64,000 nucleotides of DNA from Stromatinia cepivora (lineage: Eukaryota > Ascomycota > Leotiomycetes > Helotiales > Sclerotiniaceae). A program made the translations under genes and the position numbers. The stretch lies in the NCBI GenBank assembly GCA_014898415.1, contig RCTD01000011.1, positions 186,001-250,000 on the forward strand. The letters run 5' to 3'. Under the pieces are notes generated by a model. It made no database searches, had not been told where the DNA came from, and saw only the letters and a list, made by a program, of their open reading frames with translations. Numbering within the stretch: position 1 is the stretch's first letter; the number at the start of each line of letters is the position of its first letter. Below, one piece after another: positions 1 through 14,269 of this stretch.

Positions 1-2499
1 TATTCGAACAAAATAACTATTTAAATATTTTAATGATTTTAATAATATTAGGATTTCTTTTTTCAGAATTGATATAATAATTTGTAATTTAGATTTCATT
101 ATAATACTATTTAGATTTGATATTGATAATATATTTTGTATATTTAATATGTTTTATTATAATATTCAAATTTTTCAAATATTCAATAACGAATTTCCTT
201 AATCGAGATTCAACTTCAATTTCATTATGTTAAATTCTAAAACCTTTAATTTTAATATTATTTAAATAAGATATAATAATATTAAATATAATATTTTATA
301 ATATCTTTAATACAATCCTTACAAATTGAATAATCGAATTAATAATCTTTTATAATAAAATAATTAATTTTATCAAATCAAAAGAGATTATAATAATAAT
401 GATATTTCTATTCTTTTTATTTAAAGATATTTGATTATGTTCGGAAAAGAAATCAATCAAAAATATTAATAAATATTGAATCATTTATTCAACAATTTCC
501 TTTAAATTTGAAAGTATATTTATATTTTATAAAATTATAATATTTACTTTTGTTATTATAATAATAATACAATATTTATTAATTTCATTTTTTGTAATTA
601 GATATCAAAGATTTCGATATGATTTTTTTTCTTTCTTTAATATATTTTATTTAATATAATCTTTTATTATTTTGATAATTATTCATAAAAAAAAGTTTAA
701 GAAATACAAAATCAAAAGTTTATCAAATTTTATAAATATTATCTTGATAATTCATAATAAAACAATTAAAGATTTAATATTATTAATTTTAATTTAATTA
801 AAGATTAATACTATTTTTCGATTCTATAATAATATAAGAAAAAGTTCCTTTTTATATTTTCAAAATATATCTTTAATATCCAATTATATTAAATATTCTT
901 ATATCAATCGAAAACCTTTAAATCTAATATTAAAATATAATATCAAATATTTTGAAAAGAAATCTGATAATTAATATATAAAATATTTTGTATATTTCAA
1001 TTCTTATTGGTTAGAATTATCTCTTAGGATTTTTTTATGGATATACTTTATTTTGTTTTTTTTTTATTATATATATCATTAATTAAAATAAGAATTTCGG
1101 TTTTAATATCAATTAATTTTTTTCAAATATTATTTTCTATTTTAAGTTTTTTCAAATCGAAATGAATATTATTAATAACAAAATATTTCTGAAATCTTTT
1201 TAATTCTGAATCTTTAATATTATTGAATATATCTTCGATATCAAAATCAAAATTAATTTGAATGATATCAGTATTGAATTCTATAGAATTTCAAATAATT
1301 TTAAAATTTGGAATATCAATTAAAAGTTTTGGAAAATGATTTTTAATGAATTTTTCGAATTTTCCTTTATTTTTAGTAATATTTGGGATTTTTAAAGGAT
1401 CATTAGTGTAATCCTTAGGATTTGTATCATTTATTCTTTTTCTGGTTTTTAAAGATCAATTTTTATAATATTTGTTTTATATTTTAATTTAATTGTTGAA
1501 TAATTAGTTTTATTAATACTATTATTATCGATAATCTATATAACATATTTATTTTCTTTATATTCAAAATCAATCTTTTTTATAAATAAATATAGTATTT
1601 TTAATAACAACAAACCTTTAATATTATTTAGAATAAAGATATCAATAATATTTTTAATTCTTTCAAAATTGATTTCTATATTTTTAATCAATTTATATAA
1701 AATAATAATATTTTTATCAAAAATGATCATTATTGTTTTATATTTGTATATTATAAATCTTAGCTAATTCTTTTATAATTTTCAAGTTTATCATATTGAT
1801 TATCGATTTTGAATTAATAATATTATTAATTTTAACATTTTTATTTATAAGGGTTATAATAATAAATATATTGTATATCTTTTTTGATTAATAATTAAAA
1901 AAAGTATTTGAATAATTAATAATTGTTAAAATTGTTATAACTTTTTCAATAGAAATTTTTGAATTTCTGAAGAATTCTTTTTGTTTTTTGATATTTGTAA
2001 TTGATATTTTTTAAGAATTTATTTGAAAAGATTTAATATATATATAAGAACAATTTCAATTGTTATCAGAATTTTGATTTTGTAAATTTATTTCAAGATT
2101 TCTATTAAAAGTTCTATAATAATTAATTTTTATTTTTTCATTTTTAAAAATTTAATATAAAAATTAAATATTCTATCCTTTTATACTATATTATTTTTAT
2201 TAAATGTAAAAAGATTTTTCTTTTTTTGAGATTCTTTTGTTTTATTTTTTTACTTTTATTAATATTTTTATTTTTATTTTTATTAAAGAATTCTTTTTTG
2301 AATCTCCTTTTTTCGATTTGATTTATTGTTTTGAATAATATTTTTCGAAAAATATTTAACAATTTTTAGGGTTTATCAATTTCATTTTATTTTATCAATT
2401 TGGATTTTTTAAATAATTAGTTTTATAATTTTATAGTTTTTTTTAAATTGAATAGTTATATTGATATTGATAAATTTTTTTCTTTGATAATTGATATTG

Positions 2500-5400
2500 T
2501 TTACAAATATATTCTTTATGATTTTGATATTAAGAATTTCAAAATTAGATAAATTATTTTCAATATTAAATTTCTTTAATTGTTTTTTTTTTGTTAATAT
2601 TTCAATTCATAATATTTTTGTTTTCGAAAAAATTATAATATAAATTAATTTTAAATCAATCAATTTTAAACAATGAAAATATAAAATCAATTTAATAATT
2701 AAAAACATTATTTAAATTATTTTGTTTTTAAAATTTAGATATTTTTTTCAATCTTTTAATTTCGGAAAAAAATAAAGATTATCAATAAGAAAATCATCAT
2801 TATTTATTACAATTTTGATTATTAGGGTTTTTATAATTTTTTTTCAATATATTAGATATGTTTGTTATACTTATTATAGTCTTTGAATTAATACATACAA
2901 AAACTTTTTTGAAATTAATTATATCAATGATTTAAATTATATTAATTGTTATAAATTCTTTTCTATAGAGTATATTAATTATTTTGTTATTTTTAAAAGA
3001 AAAAAATATTAAATATATCAAATTGATCTATAAAAAGTTTGATATTATTTATAAATGTAATAAAATTTTATTTAAATTAATTTATTTAGTAAATGATATA
3101 AAGATTATTATTATATTTTTAATATTAATATAAAAAACCATTATTTTCATTTTTATTGAATACAAATATAAAAATAAAATAATAATTCGATATAAAGAAA
3201 TTAGAATGATTGAAATTATTGTTATAATTAAAATAATAAGGATTTCGATTGAAAATTGAATATTATTAAAAACAATAAATCCTTTTTAATATTTTTTTTA
3301 TAAAAAAAAAAGATTCGGTTTTGATTATAGATAATTCTTTTAGAAAAACAAGATTGTATTTGATAAAATCTTTATAAGTCAATTATCCTATATATGGGCC
3401 ATTTCTTTTAAAGGCTATTCTTTTATCCCAAAAATCACGATTTTCATTTATTAATAACTTTATAATAAATCAATATAATTAATTGTAATTTGAAATATAG
3501 ATTCTTTATATAAATATCAATTGATTCAGATAATTTCATAATTTTCAGTTATGTTTTTATTGAAATTTTCAAGATTGAAATTTCGATTTCAATTCATATA
3601 TAATTTTATATACAAATTAAAAAACATTAAAATCTTGAATAATCTTTCAACAAAAATAATTAAAGATGAGTTTTTCATTTTTTTGAAATCATTCAGTCAT
3701 ATTCTATAAAAGAAGTGAAACTATTATATAATAATTTATAGAAAATCTTTTATTAAAAATATCATGGTTTTTAATCCTTATAAAATATAAAAATATAAAT
3801 AAAATCTTCTTTATCAATATTAAAATTCTAAATTTTGATTCATTTTATAAAATTCGATTCGGAGATTTCGTAAAAATTGATAATCTATTTTTAATTATTT
3901 TTGTTGAAAAGTTATTTAAAATTTTTGTGTTTTTTTTAATTTGTATATAAATCATACACAAATTAAAACTCGAAAATTCAATCTTAAATATTTCGATAAA
4001 AAAATTACAAAAAATCTGAAATTTTCAGAGTTTATTATTATGTAAGTAATAAATCTATATTCAAAATTTCAGAAAATTATATTCATAAATAAGAAAATAA
4101 AAAATATTGATTTTCATGATTCTTGATATGAAAAAGTGATCTATAAAAGAGGTGGTCCATATATAGAGAGAGTAGTTGACTTAAAGAATATCGATATAAA
4201 GAAATTTATAATTAATTATTTTAGTATTTTCTTTAATAATAGAATATTATAAAAAATATTATAATTAATATTATAAAAAATGATTTATTAATAAAATATA
4301 TAAATTTATTGGATTAATAATGATAAAAAAGTATTTTTATTTATATTATATTTCTTAAAATATTCTTTTCGAATTTGATGAATATTATTTGTCTTTAAGA
4401 ATTTTCAATAGGGATTAATAATAAAATTCAAAATTATTTATTTAAATTTTGATTTTTAGAATTTTTTAATTTTTAGGAATAGAAAAGTATTTTGTTTTTG
4501 AATTGTGATTTATATTTATAAAGAAATTAATTTATATATTTAATAATAATAATTTATTTATAATAAAGATATTTTCATAGATTGATAATAGATAGTATTA
4601 TTATTTTGCATATATATTGATAATTAATAATCCATGAAATAATTGATTATATTATTTGATTTATTATTAATAATATAAATTTTATTAATGATTTTATTAA
4701 ATTTATTCACAATATAAAATTCATTCCAAATTCTGTTTTTTCTAAGATTCTTTTATTAATGAAAATATAAGATCTATATATTTATTGGATTTAATTATAG
4801 AATTTAGATCATAATAATTTTTAGTCAAAGATAAATTATTTTAAAATAAATTTTTGAAAATTTTTGAAAGTTTATTTGATCAATTTTGGAATTTTATTAT
4901 TACTAATACTGTTGATTTATCTAATTTCAAAATTCTTTTTTTAATATTGATATAATCAATATTTTTGTAAAAGATTTTATTATTATTTTAAAAAATCAAT
5001 TATTTCTATAAGAAATAAATTTAATTAAGATAAAAAAGAATTGATTTTATAATAAACTAATAATTAAAAAGGAATTTTTAAAGATTATAATAAAGTTTAA
5101 AGAATCAAAATGAATTTATTTATTGTTAAGGATTTTTATAATATTGTATATAAAACTAAATATAAGTATTAAAAATATATTCTTAAAAGAATTAAAAATA
5201 ATGATAAATTTTAAAAAATTATTAATTGATATAAATTGAAATTTAGTTTTAAATTACGTTTTTGGTTCATTGATGATTTGATAATAAACAATAGAATAGA
5301 AAAAATAAATTTTTTATATATTTTAATATTAAATTATTTTAATAGAAATAATGGTTTGGATAATAATTCATTAATTGATGAATAAAATGATATAATTCTT

Positions 5401-8230
5401 GAATAACCTGATTTGATTTTTATAAAAAAAAAGATCAAAATATGATTGATATTTTCAAAATATTATTAAAAATTGATAAGATTATAATTCGATTATTTAA
5501 AATAAATTAAGAATTAATTAAATATATAATACACAATTTGTATGATTATTGTTTAATTTTGATTTTTTTTAGATTTAGAGATTAATTAAAATTGTGATAT
5601 TTTTCAAGATAGATAAAAAAAATAGATTTTCAATCCGTTTGTAACAATTTATTATATTTATTTTTTTTATTTTTAAAGATTTGAAATATGTTATTTTTAA
5701 AAAGATTAAATATACAATATTTATACATAACATAAAGAAGTTTTTTTTGAAAAATAATTATACATTTGATTATTAATTTTATATATAATATTGAAAGAAT
5801 TATATTTAAAGAATTCAAGATTATTATAAATATATATATTTTCGATATTTCATTAAAGAAATAATTACTAAGGAGAATAATTAAATAAAAATAAATTTTT
5901 TTATTCAAATTTATAAATGCTTTTTAACAATAGATTTATCAAAATATATTTTAAAACTTTTATTATTCTAAGTTATTGAATAATGTATAATACTTTTTAA
6001 AACTTTTTGTTTTTATTTGTTTTATTTGTTTTATTTATATTCTATTAAATTAACTTTTTTTGGTAAAATATGACACTTCAATTTAAATATATCCATAATC
6101 TTTATGCTTGTAAGATCTTAAAATTATTTAATGATAATAATATATATTCTTTTTTATAAAAATAAAGAATATTATAGATTAAAAAAATCAGTATGAAATT
6201 TATTTTGTATTTAAGAAATTAAAAATGATTTATATATTTAAGAAAAATAATCTTTTTATTTTATTATTATTTTTATTATTATAATAAAAAAAACAATGTT
6301 TAATTTATTTTATAATAATTAGAAATAAAATTTAATAAAAAATTATTATTTTGAAGATATATTATGAAGAAAGGTTTCAAGATTCAATATATAATTCATT
6401 ATACTTGAAATTTTCTTGGAATTATGAGTAATTTATTTGTTTTTGTATTATAAAAGATTACCATTATTTATATTATTTCTTTTTTGATTTATATGACAAA
6501 AATATAATATATAAATTATATTAAAATATTCTGATTTTATCATTTTGATTATTTTTTAATGATAAATGATAAAATAAAAAAACATATTGATTTTATTAAT
6601 CTAAAAATGACATTTATAATTTTTCCACCAAGAACATTAGTATTCTTTTCAGCAATGTTATTTTTGAGAAAATTCAATTTCGATTTATTTTTCGCATCTA
6701 GATAATCGATATTTTATATTTCTTAATTAAATATATTTCATTTTTCATAACTATTAAAAACTATAATATTAAGATTAAATAAATATTCAAAATTAAAATT
6801 CAAAAATTGATTTATTTATCTTTTAATATTCTAAAATTTGAGTTCAGAATTCTTTATTTTATATATAAATATAAAATAAACCTTTTTAAAAAATTTAATA
6901 AAGATATATTAATAATTACTTTTGAAAAATAATAAATATTTTTTTGATTAATAAATTACTTTTTTGAATAATGTGAAATTATATATTAAAGAATATATTC
7001 ATATTAAATATAATTATATTATATATTAAAATAAAGAGCAAATCGTTTTTAGATTTAAATTAAATAATTTTATGTTTTATATTTTCAATAATATAATTAT
7101 CATAATTTAAAAAGATTTTCAATATATAATTAAAATATTATTAAATATTAATTTGAAATCAATTTAATTCTGTATTGATAATATATTAATGACTTAATAT
7201 TTCAAAAAGAATATATTAGAATCATTTTAATAAGTTTTTTATATTATTTAAAATATTATATAAGTATATAATATTCGAATATAATGATTATGAAAATATT
7301 TAAATATCCAAAAAAAAAATTATAAATTGAATAATTTTAATATTGTAAAAAATATTGATAATATTAATTCTGATTCTGAATTTATTATTAATAAATTTGA
7401 TTTTATTTTCAAGGATCTTTGTTTTAATAATCAATAAATGCAATAATTTAAATATAATATAAAATTATTTATAAATAATTATAAATGAAATTTTAATTAC
7501 AAAATCAATGTTCTCTGAAAATTCTATTTATTGTAATAATATCTTTATAAATTATTGATTATCAAATACTTTTATAAAGATCATATATACTATTATTAAA
7601 AATTTAAATATAAGAATATCAATTTGAAATATTTATTTAAATAAAATTAAACTTTTTGATATAATTTATTATATCAAAATTCAAAGATTATTCGATAAAT
7701 AATCATTTAAATTATTTATTCCTTCATTTTTGAGAATAAAAGATTTAAATTATTTATTTCATTTAATAAATAAAACTATTTGAATTTTTTAAATTGTTAG
7801 ATATTATTGATTTCCATACTAATATTTCTTTTTAATAATCTAGAATATCTTTATTAAAAATATATTTTTCATTTTAAATTTTTTTCCTTTATTTAATTAA
7901 TTAACTTTTATAATAATATTAATTATTGATAATTTTTCCTTTTTAGATATCTTTCATATTTTATTAAACCTTAACAATTAAATAAATTCTTTGATCATTT
8001 TTATATTCAAAAATATAATATTAAAAAAACATATATCCATTTAAAAAAAAATTTATATTCAAATAATTTTATAAAGTTTATTATAATATTTTCTAAAATC
8101 ATTACTAATTTAATAATTTTTAATTTAATACAATTTTTTATTCTTTAAAAGATCCCAAAATATAATAAGCCTTAAATATATATCCGTTAGATGCAAATCA
8201 ATACTATTAAACAAAATAAATAATCCAGAA
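2500..8230. repeat. Diverged dispersed repeat, family 1 copy A
   Basis: This stretch aligns by eye, block after block, with 25,200-30,190 in the same orientation. Blocks near 2640, 4200-4440, 5220-5400 and 8160-8210 match blocks near 25,370, 26,090-26,330, 27,180-27,330 and 30,150-30,190. Both copies end in similar sequence containing 'agatgcaaat'. Copy A carries the inverted-repeat element at 3377-4181, which is absent from copy B. The length suggests a retroelement, but no protein motif survives that I can recognise. Boundaries are approximate. Confidence 0.6.
3377..4181. mobile_element. Foldback/MITE-like element with long inverted repeats
   Basis: The ends are inverted repeats: the left end starts AGTCAATTATC and the right end finishes with GTAGTTGACT. 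Both contain the related block TATATATGG(G/A)CCA. A TA dinucleotide lies on each side (3375-3376 and 4182-4183), as expected for a Tc1/mariner-type target duplication. Inverted similarity continues inside: about 3590-3680 pairs with about 3875-3960, at equal distances from the two ends, so the arms are long. The homologous site in family 1 copy B (near 26,070) lacks the element. There is no coding potential, so it is probably non-autonomous. Confidence 0.65.
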
Positions 8231-8761
8231 TTTTTATTATTAAAAAAACAATGAATAATTCAAATAATTATTTACTAAAAGATTTTTATATTTTGATATA
8301 ATAAATAATATATAGAAATATTTTACTTTATTTATATGAATATTTCGAATTGATATCTTTATATCTAAATTTTAATAATATTATATATAATCTGTTTAAA
8401 AAAGAGTTGAATAATCAATAATTTATAAATATATTATTATAATAAATTGAATTCTAAAACTTTTTTGATTTTACAATTAAAATTTTATTTATCATAATTT
8501 ATAAATAATTTCATATATTATTTATATTATTTATATTATTTTAATATAAAATATAAAATTCATATTCAGATTCAGATTCAAAAGTTATAGGAATTACAAA
8601 ATCTACACCATATTTTAGTAGAAAATATAATAAGAAAAATAAGGAACTTCAAAATATTTCGAATTCCCTTTCTGTATTTAATATAGATATCAGGTTCGAA
8701 GCATTTTGATTCTGAATCTGAAGCAAGGATATACTATATTATTTATATTATCTTTATAAGA

Positions 8762-8817
8762 ATTCAAATTCAAATTCAGATTCAGATTCAGATTCAGATT
8801 CAGATTCAGATTCAGAT
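8762..8817. repeat. Hexanucleotide tandem repeat (ATTCAA/ATTCAG)
   Basis: A run of 6-bp units, first ATTCAA and then ATTCAG, repeats about nine times. A shorter patch of the same unit lies near 8565. It is a simple microsatellite inside AT-rich repeat DNA, with no visible gene association. Confidence 0.85.
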
Positions 8818-9759
8818 TATCTCTTCGAACAAATATAAAAATTCTAAATAATTTCAAAATTCATAATCAAATCAAAAAATATAAATAGGGTTTTCAAATA
8901 ATAAGTATTTGATAGATTATATGATATAAATTAATTATAGGGTTTCAAAGATATAAAAAATAATTATAAAGAATAAAACAAATTCATTGTTATTTTTAGC
9001 CCCGAAAAGGCTTAGGCTAAGCCAAAGCTCGTAAAAATAAAAATAAAAAGTTGATTTCCAATTATTTTTTCTAATTCCGAAATAATAATATATTTATAAG
9101 ATTTTAAAAATCACTATTATTAATATATCCATAATAGATTATAAAAAAATTAAAAAAATAAGAATAATCTTTTTTTTATATTCAATAATAATATATTTAG
9201 TAATAATAGTTTTTATTATGCGCCTAATAGGTATTAAATTAATATTATAATATTCTATACAAAGGGAAAAAAAGAGTCAAAAGTATTTTCGATTATATAG
9301 AGAATAATGAATATTTAAGATATTTATATTAATTAAGAATAAATGATAAATAAATCTATAACAATATTTTCTTTTTCGAAATTTTGTTTATTTTTAAATA
9401 ATTAATTTTATTAAAAAAAAGCCTTTTAAGAATTCTTAAAACAATTTTGAAGATTTCAAATCTTTTTTATAATTTCTTTCTTATTAATATAATGCTAGAT
9501 ACTAAAGCTTTTTTAAAATAATCCTAAAAAAGTGTTTGATTATATTTTGGTTAAGTAAATTGTATTGTTTTGTATTTTGTAAAATATTCTAATATTATTA
9601 ATAATATTATAGATATTAATATTGGTAATGATATTCTAGTTTTAAAGTAAATTAATATTATAATAATGGATCATATTTTTCTGAATATAATTGATAATGT
9701 TTTATCAAAATCTTTTTATTCTTTTTTAAGTTTGTTATTAATTGTTAAATGAATACATA

Positions 9760-11590
9760 ATATCCTTATTTGATTAAATAATACCGATTTAATTTTAAAA
9801 AAACTCTAATTTTATAATTAAGATTTCATTTTTGATAATTTATAGATAGTTTTATATTATATTTGAATCATCAAATTTGTTATATATTATAATAAAGATT
9901 TTTGAAGATAATATTAAATTTATTGATTATGGATTCGAAGTTTAAATTAATATTATATATATCTTTAAGAATATTGAAATTCGTTAATTTATTTATTATT
10001 TTGTTATTTTCAATATTTGAGTATTCTAATAATTATTATATTCGAATATTATAAGTTTACATAATATCTTAGATAATATAAAATATTTATTAAAACAATT
10101 CAAAAATGTTTTTCTTGAAATATTAAATAATCGATGTATTTATTTTCATTTATATATTATTTTAATTTATTTAAAAAAACATTGATTTTGTTAAAAGATA
10201 AAAATAGATATTATAGTTTTTTTATTCAATTTATTAATGAAATTTATTTTATATTTATAAATGAAATAAAGGGTTTTGAATATTAATTTTGGAATATTAG
10301 GAAAAAGATATACAAATCTTTGTATCTTGATTTTGGATATTTATTGATTTTCAATATTATAGTTTTTAATTATTATTGGAAAAGGGGTATATTCGATTAA
10401 AGGATATTTAATATCTATTATCTGAATTCTGAAAACAAATTATAATTTAATCTTTTCGAAAATAATATTATTAAAAAGCCTATTTTTATTTTTGAAAAAG
10501 ATAATTATTAAAATCCTATTAATAAATTTGATATATTTTTCTATTTTAATATCAATTATTCAAAAATAATTCAAATAATTAAATTTGAGTATTTTAATTT
10601 ATTTTATATATTATAGTTTTATATTATAAATCAAAAAAGGATAATACAAATAATGATTACCTTTTATAATATAAAAATAAATAGATTATTGATGATTTTG
10701 ATAAAATTTTGTATATAATGAATTATATATTGAATCTTTATTATTCTTTTTATAATATATTATTTAAAAAAACAATTTTCTATTGAGTTATACTTTTAAT
10801 TATTATGAAATAAATTGAAAGTTTTTTTTTCTATTATTATAATAAAACCGATAATAAAGATCCCATTGATTATATATATTGAAACAAATTTATTCTTTTT
10901 TTAAATATATAAATCATTTTCAATTTTTCAAAAACGAAGTATATTTTGTTTTGATTTTTCTAATTTATAATATTATATATTTTAATGAATAAACAATAAA
11001 TATTATTATTTAAAGATTTCAAGGTTTCATAAATATAAAAATCGTTAATATAATCAAATCTCAATTTGATATTTTGAAAAAAAAATCTAACAAAATATAA
11101 TATATATAAAATAAATAAAAATAAAGATCCTTCAAAAATCCTATCGATTATTCAATAGTTCAATATAATAAATTTTTCTAAATATATTTTAATAAATTTA
11201 TTAATAAAGAAGAAATAAGTTGGTTTAAACAAAAAGAAAAATTATCTTTATTTAATTATTCGATTTAATAAATATCTTTTTAGAAAAATATTAAAAACCT
11301 TTTAGATATTTATAATAATTATAAAGATTTTGAACTCCTGAGAAATAATTGTTTCAGTATTATATATAAAATTAATTATTAAATCTATAATTATTTTTTA
11401 AAGGAAAGTTTTTTTATATTGAAGATTTAGAATATTATTTATAAATATTATTTATTCAATTTATCAGGTAACAGAAATATAGAATATAAATATAATAAGT
11501 TTTTATGAATGGATTAAGGATTTATTTTTCTTATTTATTTTAAAGAATATTGTAATTTTGATTATTTTCTAAATTTAGAAAAAGAAATTT
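9760..11590. repeat. Diverged dispersed repeat, family 2 copy A
   Basis: The sequence matches 16,860-18,724 in the same orientation over almost its whole length. Examples are the blocks near 9815, 10,380 and 11,520, which match blocks near 16,925, 17,490 and 18,650. A third fragment of the left end occurs near 8410-8530. The copies are much decayed and carry no recognisable protein motif. Boundaries are approximate. Confidence 0.55.
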
Positions 11591-12432
11591 AAGGTTAAAT
11601 AATAATTTTAAAAACTATATATTAAATATTTGATTGATTTCTAATATATTTTGAATAATTAAATATTAATTTTATTCACCTTTAATAATACATTGAAAAT
11701 ATTATATTGAAAATATTAATAATATATTCCTTTTTATTTCCTTTATAAAAATTATATTATTTTATTAATCGATTAATAAATTATTGTTCAAATTATTATC
11801 GATATTAAAGCAATTCAATATTGGGATATATAAAGTTTCTATTTTTTTTATTGTATTATTTATTATTATGTTATTAATAAACTATAATAATTATTTAAAA
11901 TTAAATTTTAATTTATATTAATTAATAATCTTATAAAGATTTTTATTATTTTTGATTTTATTGATAATATATTTTTGATATTTATATTTAGTTTATTTAT
12001 AATATTATAAAAAAATTTAATAATAAAAGGATTAATCTTGATTCATTAAATTTTGATAGGATTTTTATAAGTATTTTTTGTAATTATTATTTTATTATAA
12101 GATTGAATATCCTTTATCATAATCGAATTTGTTTATTATATAAATAATAAATTTTAAAATAATAATGAAATCTTATATAAATATTTTCATTATATTAATA
12201 TTAGGAAAAGTTTTAGGGTTATATAGATTTACAATTTCAATGTTAATAAAATTCGAGAATTATTTTGAAGAATTCTTTGGGATTTTATAATAATATTATT
12301 CAAAAAGAATTTGATTCTTTTTAAAAATCATTATAATCTATATTATATAATCCGATATATAAAATCTTTTTAATAAATATAGAAATAAAAAGAATATTGA
12401 AAAAAGTAAAATTGATAATATAATTTATTTTA

Positions 12433-14269
12433 AGTCTAATACCCCACTTTCGGGCCACCCCCTCTTTTGGGCCACCTTAAAAAACCATTCTATTTTAAGC
12501 AATCTCCCTCATTAAATCTTTAACAATTCAACAATTATTTAATCAATCGATCTGAAATTTGAATATATTATTATTTATAATATAACGAATATTTATATCG
12601 AAAATGATATTATTATAATCTTTGATATAATTGCAAACAAGCTAGTTATATATCAGATTAATTCGGAATATAGTATTCTTTGTATTATATTTCAAAATCG
12701 AATAAATGATTATTTATCTTATAGAAATAATATACAAAATATGTAAAAGATAGTTTTGATTTAGAAAAGAGTATTAGTAGATTGGATATTAGTATAAAAA
12801 TCATTAGGTATTAGTTTTATTTATCAACAAATAAAGGAAATGAATAAAAGCCTTTTCAAAATGAAAAAAGATAATTCTTCATTTGGAAAATGATGGATAT
12901 AGAATTTTTTGAAAAGAAATCCTGAAATTAGAATCAAAAGATAATATCGAATTGATTTTATATATGTTTCAGATACTATTGGTGAAATTATTGATAAATG
13001 ATTTGAAAAATTCAATTTGCTTTTGATTAAGTATATTAAATTTGAAAACTGATGGAATATAGATGAAGTTGGTATTATAGAAAATCGGGGTTTAAATGGT
13101 TTAATAATAGAAAATTCAGAATATCGTTTTATTCAAAAAAAATAATTTGGTTTAAAAGTTTGAATATCTTTTATTGAATATATTTCGATAATAGGATAGA
13201 TATTCAAATTATTTGTTATTTTTAAAGAAAAATATATATAATAATAATGGTTTCTTATAGATTTTATTTTATATAAAGAATAAAAGTTTATTATTATAAA
13301 TAATAAATGAATAATAGATATGATAAAATTTGAATAATTGAAAATGATCTTTATTCTTTAAATTATTTTTTTCCGATTTAAAAAAGTTAGATTATTTATA
13401 TTAAATAATTATAGAAATTATAAAACCATTAAGTTTATATTTGAATATTTCAAGAATAATATTCATCTTTTATTTTTATTGTTATATATATTATATATAT
13501 TATGATTATTAGATTTATCAGTATTTTCATTTTTCAAAAATGCTTATAAATATTATTTCAACAAATTGAATTCTTTATTGAATTCTTCAATAATTAAGAA
13601 ATATAGTTTTCTTATTTGTTATTAAAAAACTAGAATAGAAAGTTTGACAATTTATAATATCAAATCTGAATAAAAGGTTTTTGATTTATAATTTCAAAAC
13701 TGTATTAAACTTTTTATAAATTGTTTATTATTTGAGAATAATAATAATGAAATTCTAAATCAAAATCCTATTTCAGATAATAATCTTTAGTATTAATGGA
13801 ATATAGAATTATCTTTTATTTTATAGAAAACTCTTCAAAAAGTATTAAATCTTTGAAAATATATATATATAATGATTCAAGAAAAAGAGATCGATTTTTC
13901 AATTTGTTAATTGTTATTTTGTAAAATCACAAAAGGTTTTGATATTAAGGATTATAAATTTATATAATCAAAATATCGAATAAAACAATTGGAATATAAA
14001 TTAAAGTAGATTATATTTAAAAAAAGATGAATAGTAAAAACTAATCCGAATTCGAGGTTTATAGGGATTAAAGCTATTCGGGGAATACAAATTGAGATTG
14101 AGGATTATAAAATTGAAAAGGATGATTCTATTAATAATTATGAAACAAATATTATAAGGGATTTTATTGAAGTAGAGTAATTGTTGAATTATTAAAGTTT
14201 AAAATTTATATAATGATATTTTCGAGGTGGCCCAAAACCGGGGGTGGCCCGAAAGTGGGGTATTAGACT
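12433..14269 (+). mobile_element. RIP-decayed Fot1/pogo-like DNA transposon
   Basis: The 1837-bp element is bounded by near-perfect inverted repeats of about 47 bp. The left end begins AGTCTAATACCCCACTTTCG and the right end is its reverse complement. Both sides are flanked by TA (12431-12432 and 14270-14271), the target duplication of the Tc1/mariner/pogo group. The ends are far more GC-rich than the interior. On the plus strand near 13,053 the translation reads WNIDEVG...NGLI, which resembles the first DDE motif of Fot1/pogo transposases (WNxDExG). Many stops interrupt the frame, so the element cannot make its own transposase. Confidence 0.8.

Noticed and set aside
8995..9036. Palindrome-like GGCTTAGGCTAAGCC patch considered as a terminal repeat
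   Set aside because: No partner copy was found at a matching distance, so no element could be defined.
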